A stretch of DNA of 35,027 nt from NCBI GenBank assembly GCA_964386525.1, contig CAYLSO010000169.1, positions 1 through 35,027 on the forward strand. The letters run 5' to 3'. The notes under the pieces were generated by a model that was not told the DNA's origin, ran no database searches, and saw nothing but the letters and a program-made list of their open reading frames with translations. A program made the translations under genes and the position numbers. Each line of letters opens with the position of its first letter. Positions within the stretch are counted from its first letter, which is position 1. Source of the DNA: CAYLSO01 sp964386525 (GTDB lineage Bacteria > Eisenbacteria > RBG-16-71-46 > DASYSL01). Of the stretch, positions 15,180 to 22,572 are shown piece by piece.

Positions 15180-15799
15180 CCGCGTCCCCGAAGAAACCCG
15201 CCGTCCGGCGCGCCGCCGGGCCTGTCGCCGCGCTGCCCCAGCTCGCCGTCCGCCCACTCACGCCGGCGCGCTGGGACGACTTCGTCGCGCTCTTCGGCGA
15301 GCGCGGCGCCTGCGCCGGCTGCTGGTGCATGTGGTGGCGGCTGCCGCGCTCCCGGTGGAGCGCCAACCGGAGCGCCGGCAACAAGCGCGCCATGAAGAAG
15401 CTGGTGGACGGGGGCGAGGTGACGGGGCTGCTGGCCTATGCGGGCAAGGAGCCGGTCGGCTGGTGTTCGGTGGGCCCGCGCGCGGCCTACGCCGGCCTGG
15501 CGCGCTCGCGCACCCTGAAGCCGATCGACGACCGGCCGGTGTGGTCGGTGACCTGCTTCTTCGTGGCGCGGCCGCACCGCAAGCGCGGGGTGACGCTGGC
15601 GTTGCTCGAAGCGGCGGTGGCGCACGCACGCAAGCAGGGCGCGAAGATCGTCGAGGCCTATCCCGTGGATCCCGGCAAGCCGTGGCCCGACGCCTACGCC
15701 TTCAGCGGGCTCCTGCCGGTGTTTCGGCGCGCGGGGTTCAAGGAGGTCGCGAGGCCTTCGCGCACCCGCGCGATCGTGCGACGGGGGCTGGGCCGGTAG
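15176..15799 (+). CDS. GNAT family N-acetyltransferase
   Basis: 207 aa, ATG overlapping the preceding stop (ATGA). An N-terminal low-complexity head (1-20) precedes a segment with GACAGCWCMWWRLP (about 44-58), a Cys/Trp-rich block found in one GNAT subgroup whose substrates are not known to me. The acetyl-CoA site is represented by VTCFFVARPHRKRGVTLALLEAAVAHA, with R-x-x-R-G-V replacing the common Q/RxxGxG/A. VFRRAGFKEVARPSRTR ends the fold. The product is probably cytoplasmic. It is the last gene of the three-gene overlapping unit that starts with the uracil-DNA glycosylase. Confidence 0.82.
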   Translation: MTASPKKPAVRRAAGPVAALPQLAVRPLTPARWDDFVALFGERGACAGCWCMWWRLPRSRWSANRSAGNKRAMKKLVDGGEVTGLLAYAGKEPVGWCSVGPRAAYAGLARSRTLKPIDDRPVWSVTCFFVARPHRKRGVTLALLEAAVAHARKQGAKIVEAYPVDPGKPWPDAYAFSGLLPVFRRAGFKEVARPSRTRAIVRRGLGR

Positions 15800-15858
15800 C
15801 TCCTCGCCGGCCGCCCGACCCCCCCCGGACCCACTCGATTCGCCCGTGCCGCGTCCTG

Positions 15859-15864
15859 TATCCT
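15859..15864 (+). promoter_or_regulatory. candidate -10 element of ffh
   Basis: TATCCT in a CTGTATCCTGAGG context, 72 bases upstream of the GTG of ffh. A run of eight C (15819-15826) lies upstream. No -35 consensus is visible; the leader would be about 60 nt. Confidence 0.3.
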
Positions 15865-15930
15865 GAGGGCGACGCCGCCGTCCCCGATCGCATTCCCAGC
15901 TTCTTCCCGCAGCCAGGAGCCGTCGCATCC

Positions 15931-17259
15931 GTGTTCGACGACCTCACCCGCAAGCTCGAATCGTTCGTCAAGAACGTCACCGGCCAGGGACGGCTCTCGC
16001 CCGACAATGTCCGCGACAGCCTGCGCGAGGTGCGCCGCGCCCTGCTCGAGGCCGACGTCAGCTACCAGGTGGTGAAGGACCTCGTCACCCGCATCGAGGA
16101 GCGCGCCGCCGGGCAGGAGGTGCTGCGCGGGGTGTCGCCCGGGCAGCAGGTGGTGCGCGTGGTGCACGAGGAGCTGGCGCGCACCATGGGCGGCAGCGCG
16201 GCGTCGCTCGCCGAGTCGCCGCGCTTCCCCACGGTGGTCATGGTCTGCGGTCTGCAGGGCTCGGGGAAGACGACCTTCTGCGGCAAGCTCGCCTATCTCC
16301 TGAAGGGCAAGAAGCGCCGGGCGCTGCTCGCCTCCGCCGACGTGCACCGCCCGGCGGCCATCGAGCAGCTGCGCCAGCTCGCCGAGGGCTCCGGCCTCGA
16401 TTTCTGGCTGGCGCCCGCCGGCAGCGCCCCCGAGGCGATCGCCCGCGGCGCCCTCGAGCAGGCGCGCGAGCGGGGCTTCGACTACCTCGTCTTCGACATC
16501 GCCGGCCGGCTGCACATCGACGCCGGGATGATGGCCGAGGCCGCGGCGCTGCGCCGCGTCCTCCAGCCCCATCAAGTGCTCCTGGTGGCGGACGGCATGA
16601 GCGGCCGCGACGCGGTGAACGTGGCCACCGCCTTCCGCGACCAGCTCGGCGTGGACGGGCTGGTGCTCTCCAAGATGGACGGCGACGCGCGCGGCGGGGC
16701 GGCGCTCTCCATCCGCGCGGTGACCGGGCTGCCGGTGCTCTACATGGGCACCGGCGAGAAGGTCGAGGCCCTGGAGGTGTTCCACCCCGAGCGCCTGGCC
16801 TCGCGCATCCTCGGGATGGGCGACGTGCTCACCCTGGTCGAGCGCGCCCAGGAGCACGTCGACGCCGAGCAGGCGGCGCGCCTGGCGGAGAAGCTGAGGC
16901 GCGCCGATTTCGGGCTCGAGGACTTCCTGCACCAGATGCGCGAGCTGCGCAAGCTGGGTCCGCTCGGCGACCTGCTCAAGATGATCCCGGGCATGCCGCG
17001 CGTCAGCCCCGAGGAGATGCAGGGCGGCGAGCAGGAGATGCAGCGCGTCGAGGCGATCATCCTGTCGATGACCGCCCGGGAGCGGACCCGCCCGCAGCTG
17101 CTCAACGCCTCGCGCCGCCGGCGCATCGCCGCCGGCAGCGGCACCAGCGTGCAGGCGGTGAACAAGCTCATGCGCGACTTCGAGGCGATGCAGAAGATGA
17201 TGAAGCGCGCCGGCAAGGGGCCGCGGGGCCCGCGCGCCGGGATGCCGGGGTTCCGGTAG
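15931..17259 (+). CDS. ffh: signal recognition particle GTPase Ffh
   Basis: Binds signal peptides at the ribosome with 4.5S RNA and hands them to FtsY. 442 aa from GTG at 15931 (VFDDLTRKLESF); AGGAG is 11 bases upstream. N domain with LREVRRALLEADVSY, G domain with G1 GLQGSGKTT (107-115) and SKMDGDARGG (247-256), then the Met-rich M domain including SRRRRIAAGSGTSVQAVNKLM. Two motif changes are notable: the almost invariant DTAGR is DIAGR (189-193, codon ATC), and TKxD is SKMD. The strictly required Asp189, Gly192 and Asp250 are kept, so it should still be a working GTPase. It is not followed directly by rpsP as it often is; two other genes intervene. Confidence 0.95.
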   Translation: MFDDLTRKLESFVKNVTGQGRLSPDNVRDSLREVRRALLEADVSYQVVKDLVTRIEERAAGQEVLRGVSPGQQVVRVVHEELARTMGGSAASLAESPRFPTVVMVCGLQGSGKTTFCGKLAYLLKGKKRRALLASADVHRPAAIEQLRQLAEGSGLDFWLAPAGSAPEAIARGALEQARERGFDYLVFDIAGRLHIDAGMMAEAAALRRVLQPHQVLLVADGMSGRDAVNVATAFRDQLGVDGLVLSKMDGDARGGAALSIRAVTGLPVLYMGTGEKVEALEVFHPERLASRILGMGDVLTLVERAQEHVDAEQAARLAEKLRRADFGLEDFLHQMRELRKLGPLGDLLKMIPGMPRVSPEEMQGGEQEMQRVEAIILSMTARERTRPQLLNASRRRRIAAGSGTSVQAVNKLMRDFEAMQKMMKRAGKGPRGPRAGMPGFR

Positions 17260-17265
17260 GAGTCC

Positions 17266-17294
17266 TTCCGGGACGGCGGCGACGGGCGTAGACT
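17266..17294 (+). promoter_or_regulatory. candidate promoter of the Cys-rich secreted protein gene
   Basis: TTCCGG (17266-17271), 17-bp spacer, TAGACT (17289-17294), 29 bases before the ATG at 17323. The -10 fits the TAnnnT pattern; the -35 is a poor match. Confidence 0.3.
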
Positions 17295-17322
17295 GGCGGG
17301 CGTCCGATCGGGGGAGGTTGTC

Positions 17323-18012
17323 ATGAACCGTTCCGCCTGCGCCGTCCTCCTGCCCGCGGTCGCCGTCCTGCTCGCGGCCGCCACGCTGCCCGCCGCCGTC
17401 GGTCCCGCCCGCGCCGCGGATCCGTGCCCCGAGGACACGCTGAGCTGCGGCTGTCTGACGGGCGGCGCGGTCGTGATCTCCACCGCCCCGGCGCAGCACT
17501 GCGGTGGAGCCTGGCGGGCCGGCGACCCGTGCGACGGCGCCTGCTACGACCTGCGCGTCGGGCTCCTCCAGGCGGTCGCCTACCGCAACCTGTCGTGCGC
17601 CAACGCCGCCGACGCCTACGACGACTACGTCCTCGCCGATGTCCCGGCCGGAAGTCCGATCCTCTTCTTCGCCCGGTTGCGCGTGGCCGGGACGCTGAGC
17701 GGCTCGGCGACGGGTTCCGTGGTGATGGCGGAAGGCCCGTCCAACGGGGTGACCGCAGGGTACTCGAGCGCCGACTCACCGCTGGATCGCGCGCTCGCGA
17801 TCCCGCTGCTCTACGCGGTCGGCGAGCCCTTCCGCCTGCACCTGCGCCTGCGCGCCCAACTGGGGGCCACGCCCGGCATGGCGGACCTGACGGCGACGCT
17901 GGAGTTCACCGACCTGCCGGAGGGCGCCGCCGTGCGGTCCTGCCAGGGGTACACCATGCCGGTGCCGGCCGTGCCGTCGACCTGGGCGAGGGTGAAGGCC
18001 ATCTACCGCTGA
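17323..18012 (+). CDS. Cys-rich secreted protein with TWARVKAIYR C-terminal tail, function unknown
   Basis: 229 aa with a clear Sec signal peptide (Ala-rich core, cleavage after PARA, residue 31). GGGGAGG lies nine bases before the ATG. The mature protein has a Cys-rich head (DPCPEDTLSCGCLTGG, HCGG, DPCDGACYDL), which suggests disulfides outside the cytoplasm. A beta-rich middle follows (LFFARLRVAGTLSGSATGSVVMAEG, FRLHLRLRAQLG). Cys occurs once more in VRSCQG. No domain is recognised. The last ten residues, TWARVKAIYR, recur almost exactly at the end of the micro-gene product at 26887-27018. There is no C-terminal membrane helix, so this is not a PEP-CTERM or LPXTG-type anchor. Its final codons overlap the end of the opposite-strand gene by 10 bp. 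Confidence 0.78.
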   Translation: MNRSACAVLLPAVAVLLAAATLPAAVGPARAADPCPEDTLSCGCLTGGAVVISTAPAQHCGGAWRAGDPCDGACYDLRVGLLQAVAYRNLSCANAADAYDDYVLADVPAGSPILFFARLRVAGTLSGSATGSVVMAEGPSNGVTAGYSSADSPLDRALAIPLLYAVGEPFRLHLRLRAQLGATPGMADLTATLEFTDLPEGAAVRSCQGYTMPVPAVPSTWARVKAIYR

Positions 18013-18905
18013 GGCGGCAAGGTTCGCGCCGTCGCATGCCCGGAGGCGGCCCCCGCGAACCGGCCCGAGAACTCGCGCGCGAACGCGTCGAAGGTGCGCG
18101 CCGGCCGCTTGACCACCCGCGGCACGACATCGGTCGTCCGGGCGACGACCCCCGACCCGAAGATCTCCATCAGCACCACCATGTCGTCGGCGTACCACTC
18201 CGGCATGCCGCCCTGCATCATGGCCTGCTTGGCGGCATCCGCCGGCACCTGCACGTAGGCGACCGGCTTGCCGATGGCCGCGCCGATGCGCGCCGCGACC
18301 TCGGAGTGGGAGAGCGAGTCGGAGCCGGTGACCACGTAGGTCTGGCTCTCGTGCCCGCTCTCGGCGAGCGCCGCCGCCGCCACCTCGGCGATATCGCGAG
18401 CGTCCACCAGGGTGGCGCGCCCGTCGGCGGCCGGCGCGTACATCTTGCCCTCGGCGGCGATCGAACCGGCGTGCCCCAGGAAGTTCTGCATGAAGAAGGT
18501 CGGCTGCAGGATGGTCCACGCCATCCCCGAATCCTTCATCTCCCGCTCGGTGCGGGCGTGCTGGCGGCCGAGCGAGAACTTGCTGCCCGGCGACACACCG
18601 ATCGCGGAGATCTTCACCACGTGGCGGACCCCGGCCTCCCGGGCTGCGACGAGCGCGTTGTGCTGCAGGTCGGCCATGCGCGTATCCGGCGAGCTGCACA
18701 GGAAGAGCTTCTCGACACCGCGCAAGGCGGGGGTCAGCGTCTCCGGCTGATCGAGGTCGCCCACGGCCAGATCGACGCCGGAGCCCAGCATCGCCTCGGC
18801 CTTGGTGCGGTCGCGCACCAGCGCCCGCACTGCCGAGCCGCGCTGCTGGAGCAGCCGGACGGTCTCCGCACCTGTCTTCCCGGTGGCACCCGTGACGAGG
18901 ATCAT
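18003..18905 (-). CDS. NmrA-like NAD(P)-binding protein (SDR a5/a7 type)
   Basis: 300 aa. The Rossmann glycine motif VTGATGKTG is at residues 4-12, followed by VRALVRDRTKAE, whose Arg suggests NADP(H). GVEKLFLCSS, VRHVVKISAIGV and WTILQPTFFMQNFL are typical of NmrA/quinone-oxidoreductase-2-like proteins, which act as redox sensors or reductases. The canonical SDR catalytic Tyr-x3-Lys is absent. Start ATG at 18905 has AAGGAGA upstream; the longer open frame above it is low-complexity. It converges on the secreted protein gene with a 10-bp overlap and is divergent from rpsP across 311 bp. Confidence 0.87.
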   Translation of the reverse strand: MILVTGATGKTGAETVRLLQQRGSAVRALVRDRTKAEAMLGSGVDLAVGDLDQPETLTPALRGVEKLFLCSSPDTRMADLQHNALVAAREAGVRHVVKISAIGVSPGSKFSLGRQHARTEREMKDSGMAWTILQPTFFMQNFLGHAGSIAAEGKMYAPAADGRATLVDARDIAEVAAAALAESGHESQTYVVTGSDSLSHSEVAARIGAAIGKPVAYVQVPADAAKQAMMQGGMPEWYADDMVVLMEIFGSGVVARTTDVVPRVVKRPARTFDAFAREFSGRFAGAASGHATARTLPPQR

Positions 18906-19063
18906 GGTCAGGTCTCCTTGCGTGGAATCGTCCGTCGCAGTCCGTGTCGGCCGCGTGCGGGGGAGCGGCGCCCGCCGCCCTCGCCGGGGCCGGGGGCCGG
19001 CCGGCCGGGCCGGGGAGCCGCGCTTCGGCCAGTGCGGCTTTCGATGCCGCCGCGGGTGGCGCG

Positions 19064-19104
19064 GTGCGGGGCCGCAGGCCGCCCGACAGGCGGCGGCCCC
19101 GCAC
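19064..19104. promoter_or_regulatory. 12-bp inverted repeat with a competing inner hairpin upstream of rpsP
   Basis: GTGCGGGGCCGC (19064-19075) and its exact complement GCGGCCCCGCAC (19093-19104) flank 17 bases. Inside, GCCGCC (19078-19083) and GGCGGC (19089-19094) form a second hairpin that shares bases with the right arm, so the two folds exclude each other. It lies upstream of the presumed rpsP -10, so it would be an operator-like or terminator-like element for DNA-level or antisense control rather than part of the rpsP mRNA, unless transcription starts earlier. Confidence 0.5.
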
Positions 19105-19139
19105 GGGGATACCCCCTCGTTTCCCGAGCCCCGATAGGG

Positions 19140-19145
19140 TAGGAT
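19140..19145 (+). promoter_or_regulatory. candidate -10 element of rpsP
   Basis: TAGGAT in the context GATAGGGTAGGATG, 77 bases before the rpsP ATG, a spacing like that upstream of ffh and the PorX-like gene. No clear -35. Confidence 0.3.
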
Positions 19146-19172
19146 GCCCCCGATTTCGCACCCTGCGGGGGC
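19146..19172 (+). promoter_or_regulatory. leader hairpin of rpsP
   Basis: GCCCCCG (19146-19152) pairs with CGGGGGC (19166-19172) across a 13-base loop. A GGGGCCCC self-complementary stretch follows at 19175-19182. If transcription begins just after the TAGGAT hexamer, this structure opens the mRNA leader and could take part in autoregulation, but there is no match to a known r-protein leader that I can recognise. Confidence 0.4.
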
Positions 19173-19216
19173 ACGGGGCCCCATTCCATCCATTCCCACC
19201 AGAGGAGAAGGATTCG

Positions 19217-19666
19217 ATGGCTGTCGTCATCCGCCTGAAGCGCACCGGCGCCAAGAAGGACACCTCGTTCCGCATCGTCGTCGCCGACTCGCGGCGCGCC
19301 CGCGACGGTCGTTTCGTCGAGCAGCTCGGCTTCTACGACCCCACGCCGCGCGAGGCCAAGTACAAGGTGGACGTCGAGCGCGCGCAGTACTGGCTCGGCG
19401 TCGGCGCCCAGTGCTCCGACCAGGTGCGCTCGCTCCTCAAGAAGGCGGGCGTGACCATCCCGGCGCGGGCCAAGAAACCCAAGCAGACGGCCAAGCCGGC
19501 CAAGGGCGCCAAGAGCGCCAAGGGCACCAAAGCGAAGGCCCCGGCGGCGCGCGAGAAGGCGCGGCGCGAGCGCAAGAAGGCCGACCGCGTGGCGCGCAAG
19601 ACCAGCGCCGCCAAGGCCAAGACCAAGGCCGCCAAGAAGGCCGAGGCCCCGGCCGCGACCTCGTAG
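19217..19666 (+). CDS. rpsP: 30S ribosomal protein S16 with a long Lys/Ala-rich C-terminal extension
   Basis: Assembly protein of the 30S body. Residues 1-82 are ordinary S16: AVVIRLKRTGAKKDTSFRIVVADSRRARDGRF, LGFYDPTPREAKYKVDVERAQYWL and the DQVRSLLKKAGV helix. Residues about 84-149 are an extra tail made mainly of Lys, Ala, Arg, Pro and Thr, without hydrophobic residues. It is probably disordered and positively charged, as in RNA-contacting extensions. Start ATG has GAGGAGAAGG upstream. In many bacteria rpsP is followed by rimM-trmD-rplS; here hemC follows after 118 bp. S16 tails occur in several phyla, so this is a lineage feature rather than a broken gene. Confidence 0.96.
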   Translation: MAVVIRLKRTGAKKDTSFRIVVADSRRARDGRFVEQLGFYDPTPREAKYKVDVERAQYWLGVGAQCSDQVRSLLKKAGVTIPARAKKPKQTAKPAKGAKSAKGTKAKAPAAREKARRERKKADRVARKTSAAKAKTKAAKKAEAPAATS

Positions 19667-19685
19667 CCGCGGCCGCTCCGTCGCC

Positions 19686-19704
19686 GCGGCGGTCTTGCCG
19701 CCGC
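19686..19704 (+). terminator. possible weak terminator hairpin after rpsP
   Basis: GCGGCGG (19686-19692), five-base loop, CCGCCGC (19698-19704), 20 bp after the rpsP stop. There is no T tract, so it may be only a pause or mRNA 3'-end stabiliser; hemC starts 80 bp later. Confidence 0.3.
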
Positions 19705-19784
19705 CTCGACCCGCTCTCACCGCCCGCCTTCGCTTCCGGCCGGGCCCGCCGCACCGCCGGCCGTCCGGGGCCCGGAGGAAGCGC

Positions 19785-20708
19785 ATGACCCGCATCGTGA
19801 TCGGCTCGCGCCGCAGCCGCCTGGCCCTCACCCAGACGCGTCTCGTCGTCGGGCGGCTGCGCGAGCTGCACGCCGGGATCGCGGTCGAGGTGCGCGAGAT
19901 CGTCACCACGGGCGACCGGATCCTCGACCGGCCGCTGCATCTGGTCGGCACCAAGGGGATGTTCACCAAGGAGCTCGACGAGGCGCTGCTGGCCGGCGAG
20001 ATCGACGCCGCCGTGCACAGCCTCAAGGACCTGCCGGGGGAAGTGCCGGCGGGCATCGCCCTGGCTGCCATCCCCGAGCGCGAGGCGCCGTTCGACTGCG
20101 TCCTGGCGACGCGGGAGGTCACCCTCGACGCGCTCCCCCAAGGCGCGCGAGTCGGCACCGGCAGCACGAGGCGCAAGGCGCAGCTCGGCGCGCGGCGGCC
20201 CGACTTCGAGTTCGTGGAAGTGCGCGGCAACCTCGACACCCGCTGGCGCAAGCACGAGGAGGGGCAGTGCGACGCCCTCATCCTGGCGCTGGCCGGGGTG
20301 CGCCGCCTGGGCTGGGCCCAGCGCGTGCGCGAGGTCATCGACCCCGAGGTCTGCCTGCCGGCGGCCTGCCAGGGCACGCTCGGCGTGACGGCCCGCGACG
20401 GCGACGCCCGGGTGCGGGGCCTGCTCGCCCCGCTCGAGGACGCGCGGGCACGGGTGGAGGCGGACGCCGAGCGCGCCTTCCTCGCCACGCTGGCCGGCGG
20501 CTGCGCCGTGCCGGCGGCCGCCCTCGCCCGTCTGGGCGCGGACGGGGCACTGCGCATGACGGGTCTGGTCTCGAGCCCCGACGGCCGCCGCGCCGTGCGC
20601 GAGGCCGTGGAGGGCACGGCGCCCGGCGCGGCCGCCCTCGGCCGCGCCCTGGCGACGCGGCTCCTGGAAGCCGGCGGCCGCGCGCTGCTGGCGGAGATCG
20701 GGCGGTGA
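19785..20708 (+). CDS. hemC: porphobilinogen deaminase (hydroxymethylbilane synthase)
   Basis: Polymerises four porphobilinogens into hydroxymethylbilane. 307 aa. Visible signatures are IGSRRSRLALTQT, the HSLKDLP block with catalytic Asp82, GTGSTRRKAQL and EVRGNLDTRW, and Cys240 in LAGGCAVPAAA, which carries the dipyrromethane cofactor. GGAGGAA lies seven bases before the ATG. First gene of an unbroken hemC-hemD-hemB-hemL run joined by 1-4 bp overlaps. hemA, which often precedes it, is not in the window. Confidence 0.97.
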   Translation: MTRIVIGSRRSRLALTQTRLVVGRLRELHAGIAVEVREIVTTGDRILDRPLHLVGTKGMFTKELDEALLAGEIDAAVHSLKDLPGEVPAGIALAAIPEREAPFDCVLATREVTLDALPQGARVGTGSTRRKAQLGARRPDFEFVEVRGNLDTRWRKHEEGQCDALILALAGVRRLGWAQRVREVIDPEVCLPAACQGTLGVTARDGDARVRGLLAPLEDARARVEADAERAFLATLAGGCAVPAAALARLGADGALRMTGLVSSPDGRRAVREAVEGTAPGAAALGRALATRLLEAGGRALLAEIGR

Positions 20709-21580
20709 ACTCGGAGGCCGCGGCGGCCACGGGCGCGGGCGGACGCCCCCTCGCCGGCCGCCGCATCCTGGTGACGCGCGCCAGCGATCAGGCCCCGGCG
20801 CTCAGCCGACGGCTCGCCGAGCTCGGCGCCGAGGTCGTCGAGGCGCCCGCGATCCGTCTCGTCGAGCCGCCCGACTGGGCGCCGCTCGATGCCGCGCTCG
20901 CCAAGCTCGGCGCCTACGACTGGATCGTCTTCACCAGCCAGAACACGCTGCCTCGCCTGCTCGCGCGCATGTCGGCGCGCGGGCTCGGCCTCGAAGCGCT
21001 GCGCGGCCGGCGCCTCGCCGCCATCGGCGTGGCCACCGCCGCCGGCCTGCGCGGGCGCGGCCTGAGCGTGGCCGCGGTGGCCGAGGAGTTCCGCGCCGAG
21101 GGCGTGGTCGAGCTCCTGGCGCGCGAGCCGCTGGCCGGCAAGCGCATCCTGCTGCCGCGCGCCCTGGTGGCCCGCGACGTGCTGCCGGAGACCCTGCGCC
21201 GGCTGGGGGCCCAGGTGGACCTGGCGCCCGTGTACCAGACGGTCGAAGACCCGGAGGGCGCCGCCGTGGCGCGCCGGGCGCTGGCGGCGGGCGGGGCGGG
21301 GGCGCCGGACGCCGTCACCTTCACCGCCGCCTCGACCGTCGGTGCCTTCCTGGGCGCCCTGCGCCAGGCCGGCGAGCCGGCCCTGCTCGAGCGGCTGCGC
21401 GGCATGTGTCTGGCGAGCATCGGACCCATCACTTCGGATAGACTGCGCGCGGAGGGCTTCGCCCCCACGGTGGAGGCCTCGCCCTATACCGTGCCGGCGC
21501 TGGTCGAGGCGCTGGTGGCGCACTTCGCCGCCGGCGTCGCGTCCAAGCCCCGGCGAGCCGCGACCACGGAGGATCGATGA
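20705..21580 (+). CDS. hemD: uroporphyrinogen-III synthase
   Basis: Closes and inverts ring D of hydroxymethylbilane. 291 aa from a GTG overlapping the hemC stop. The fold is poorly conserved in sequence, but RRILVTRASDQAPALSRRLAELGAEVVEAPAI, YDWIVFTSQN, AIGVATAAGLRGRGL, LPRALVARDVLPETLRRLGAQVDLAPVYQT and VTFTAASTVGAFL are characteristic, and the position inside the hem cluster settles it. Near the 3' end the codons GAT AGA CTG create TAGACT (21439-21444), an AT-rich spot upstream of hemB. Lengthened slightly at both ends by Ala/Gly-rich sequence. Confidence 0.93.
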   Translation: MNSEAAAATGAGGRPLAGRRILVTRASDQAPALSRRLAELGAEVVEAPAIRLVEPPDWAPLDAALAKLGAYDWIVFTSQNTLPRLLARMSARGLGLEALRGRRLAAIGVATAAGLRGRGLSVAAVAEEFRAEGVVELLAREPLAGKRILLPRALVARDVLPETLRRLGAQVDLAPVYQTVEDPEGAAVARRALAAGGAGAPDAVTFTAASTVGAFLGALRQAGEPALLERLRGMCLASIGPITSDRLRAEGFAPTVEASPYTVPALVEALVAHFAAGVASKPRRAATTEDR

Positions 21581-22572
21581 ACGGCTATCCCACCCGACGC
21601 CTGCGCCGCCTGCGGCGCACCCCCGTCCTGCGCCGCATGGTGCGCGAAACCAGGCTCTCCCCGGCCAACCTCATCGCCGCCACCTTCGTCGTCGACGGCG
21701 AGAACGTGCGCGAGGAGATCGCCTCCATGCCGGGTGTCTTCCGGCTGTCGCCCGAGCTGGTCGTCGAGCAGGCGCGCATCCTGGCGGAGCGCGGGGTCTC
21801 GGGGCTCATCCTCTTCGGCATCCCGGAGAAGAAGTCGGCCGACGGCGCCTCGGCGTACGACCCCAAGGGCCCGGTCCCCGAGGCGCTGCGCCGGATCAAG
21901 GCCGCCGGCATCGATCTCGTGCTCATGGCCGACGTCTGCCTGTGCGAGTACACCGACCACGGCCACTGCGGCATCCTCGACGGCAAGACCGGCCTGGTGA
22001 AGAACGACCCCTCGGTGGAGGCGCTGGCCAAGGCGGCGCTGTGCTACGCGCGCGCCGGCGCCGACGTGGTCGCTCCCAGCGACATGATGGACGGGCGCGT
22101 GCAGGCCATCCGCCGCGCGCTCGACCACGAGGGCTTCGAGGAGACCGCCATCCTGGCCTACGCCGCCAAGTACGCCTCGGGCTTCTACGGACCGTTCCGC
22201 GACGCGGCCGGCTCGACGCCCGCCTTCGGCGACCGCAAGAGCTACCAGATGGACCCGTCCAACCGCCGCGAGGCGCTGGCCGAGGTGGCGCTCGACATCG
22301 AGGAGGGGGCCGACCTGGTGATGGTCAAGCCGGCGCTCGCCTACCTCGACGTCATCCGCGAGGTGCGCGACCGCTTCGGCGTGCCGGTGGCGGCCTACAA
22401 CGTCAGCGGCGAGTTCGCCATGGTCAAGGCGGCCGCGGCCCAGGGCTGGATCGACGAGAAGCGCGTCACCCTCGAGATCCTCACCGCCATCCGCCGCGCC
22501 GGTGCCGACCTCATCCTCACCTACCACGCGGCCGACGCCGCCATGTGGCTGCTCGAAGGAGACGACGCCTGA
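21577..22572 (+). CDS. hemB: delta-aminolevulinic acid dehydratase (porphobilinogen synthase)
   Basis: Condenses two 5-aminolevulinate molecules to porphobilinogen. 331 aa. The two Schiff-base lysines are Lys198 (AAKYASGFYGPFRDA) and Lys251 (MVKPALAYLD). The metal site DVCLCEYTDHGHCG supplies Cys121, Cys123 and Cys131, so it is the zinc-dependent form rather than the Mg-only form. RRLRRTPVLRRMVRET at the start and GEFAMVKAAAAQGWID near the end are typical. ATG overlaps the hemD stop. Confidence 0.98.
   Translation: MNGYPTRRLRRLRRTPVLRRMVRETRLSPANLIAATFVVDGENVREEIASMPGVFRLSPELVVEQARILAERGVSGLILFGIPEKKSADGASAYDPKGPVPEALRRIKAAGIDLVLMADVCLCEYTDHGHCGILDGKTGLVKNDPSVEALAKAALCYARAGADVVAPSDMMDGRVQAIRRALDHEGFEETAILAYAAKYASGFYGPFRDAAGSTPAFGDRKSYQMDPSNRREALAEVALDIEEGADLVMVKPALAYLDVIREVRDRFGVPVAAYNVSGEFAMVKAAAAQGWIDEKRVTLEILTAIRRAGADLILTYHAADAAMWLLEGDDA

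Larger units (their letters stand above)
18906..19216. other. divergent intergenic region between the NmrA-like gene and rpsP
   Basis: 311 bp, no convincing gene on either strand. The rpsP-proximal half holds a 12-bp inverted repeat (19064-19104), a possible -10 hexamer (19140-19145) and a leader hairpin (19146-19172), annotated separately. For the minus-strand gene only a Shine-Dalgarno is clear; no promoter is recognised. Confidence 0.6.

Noticed and set aside
19043..19138. Small + strand frame upstream of rpsP (MPPRVARCG...)
   Set aside because: It is created by the GC-rich inverted repeat, has no ribosome-binding site, and shows no signal peptide or tail motif.
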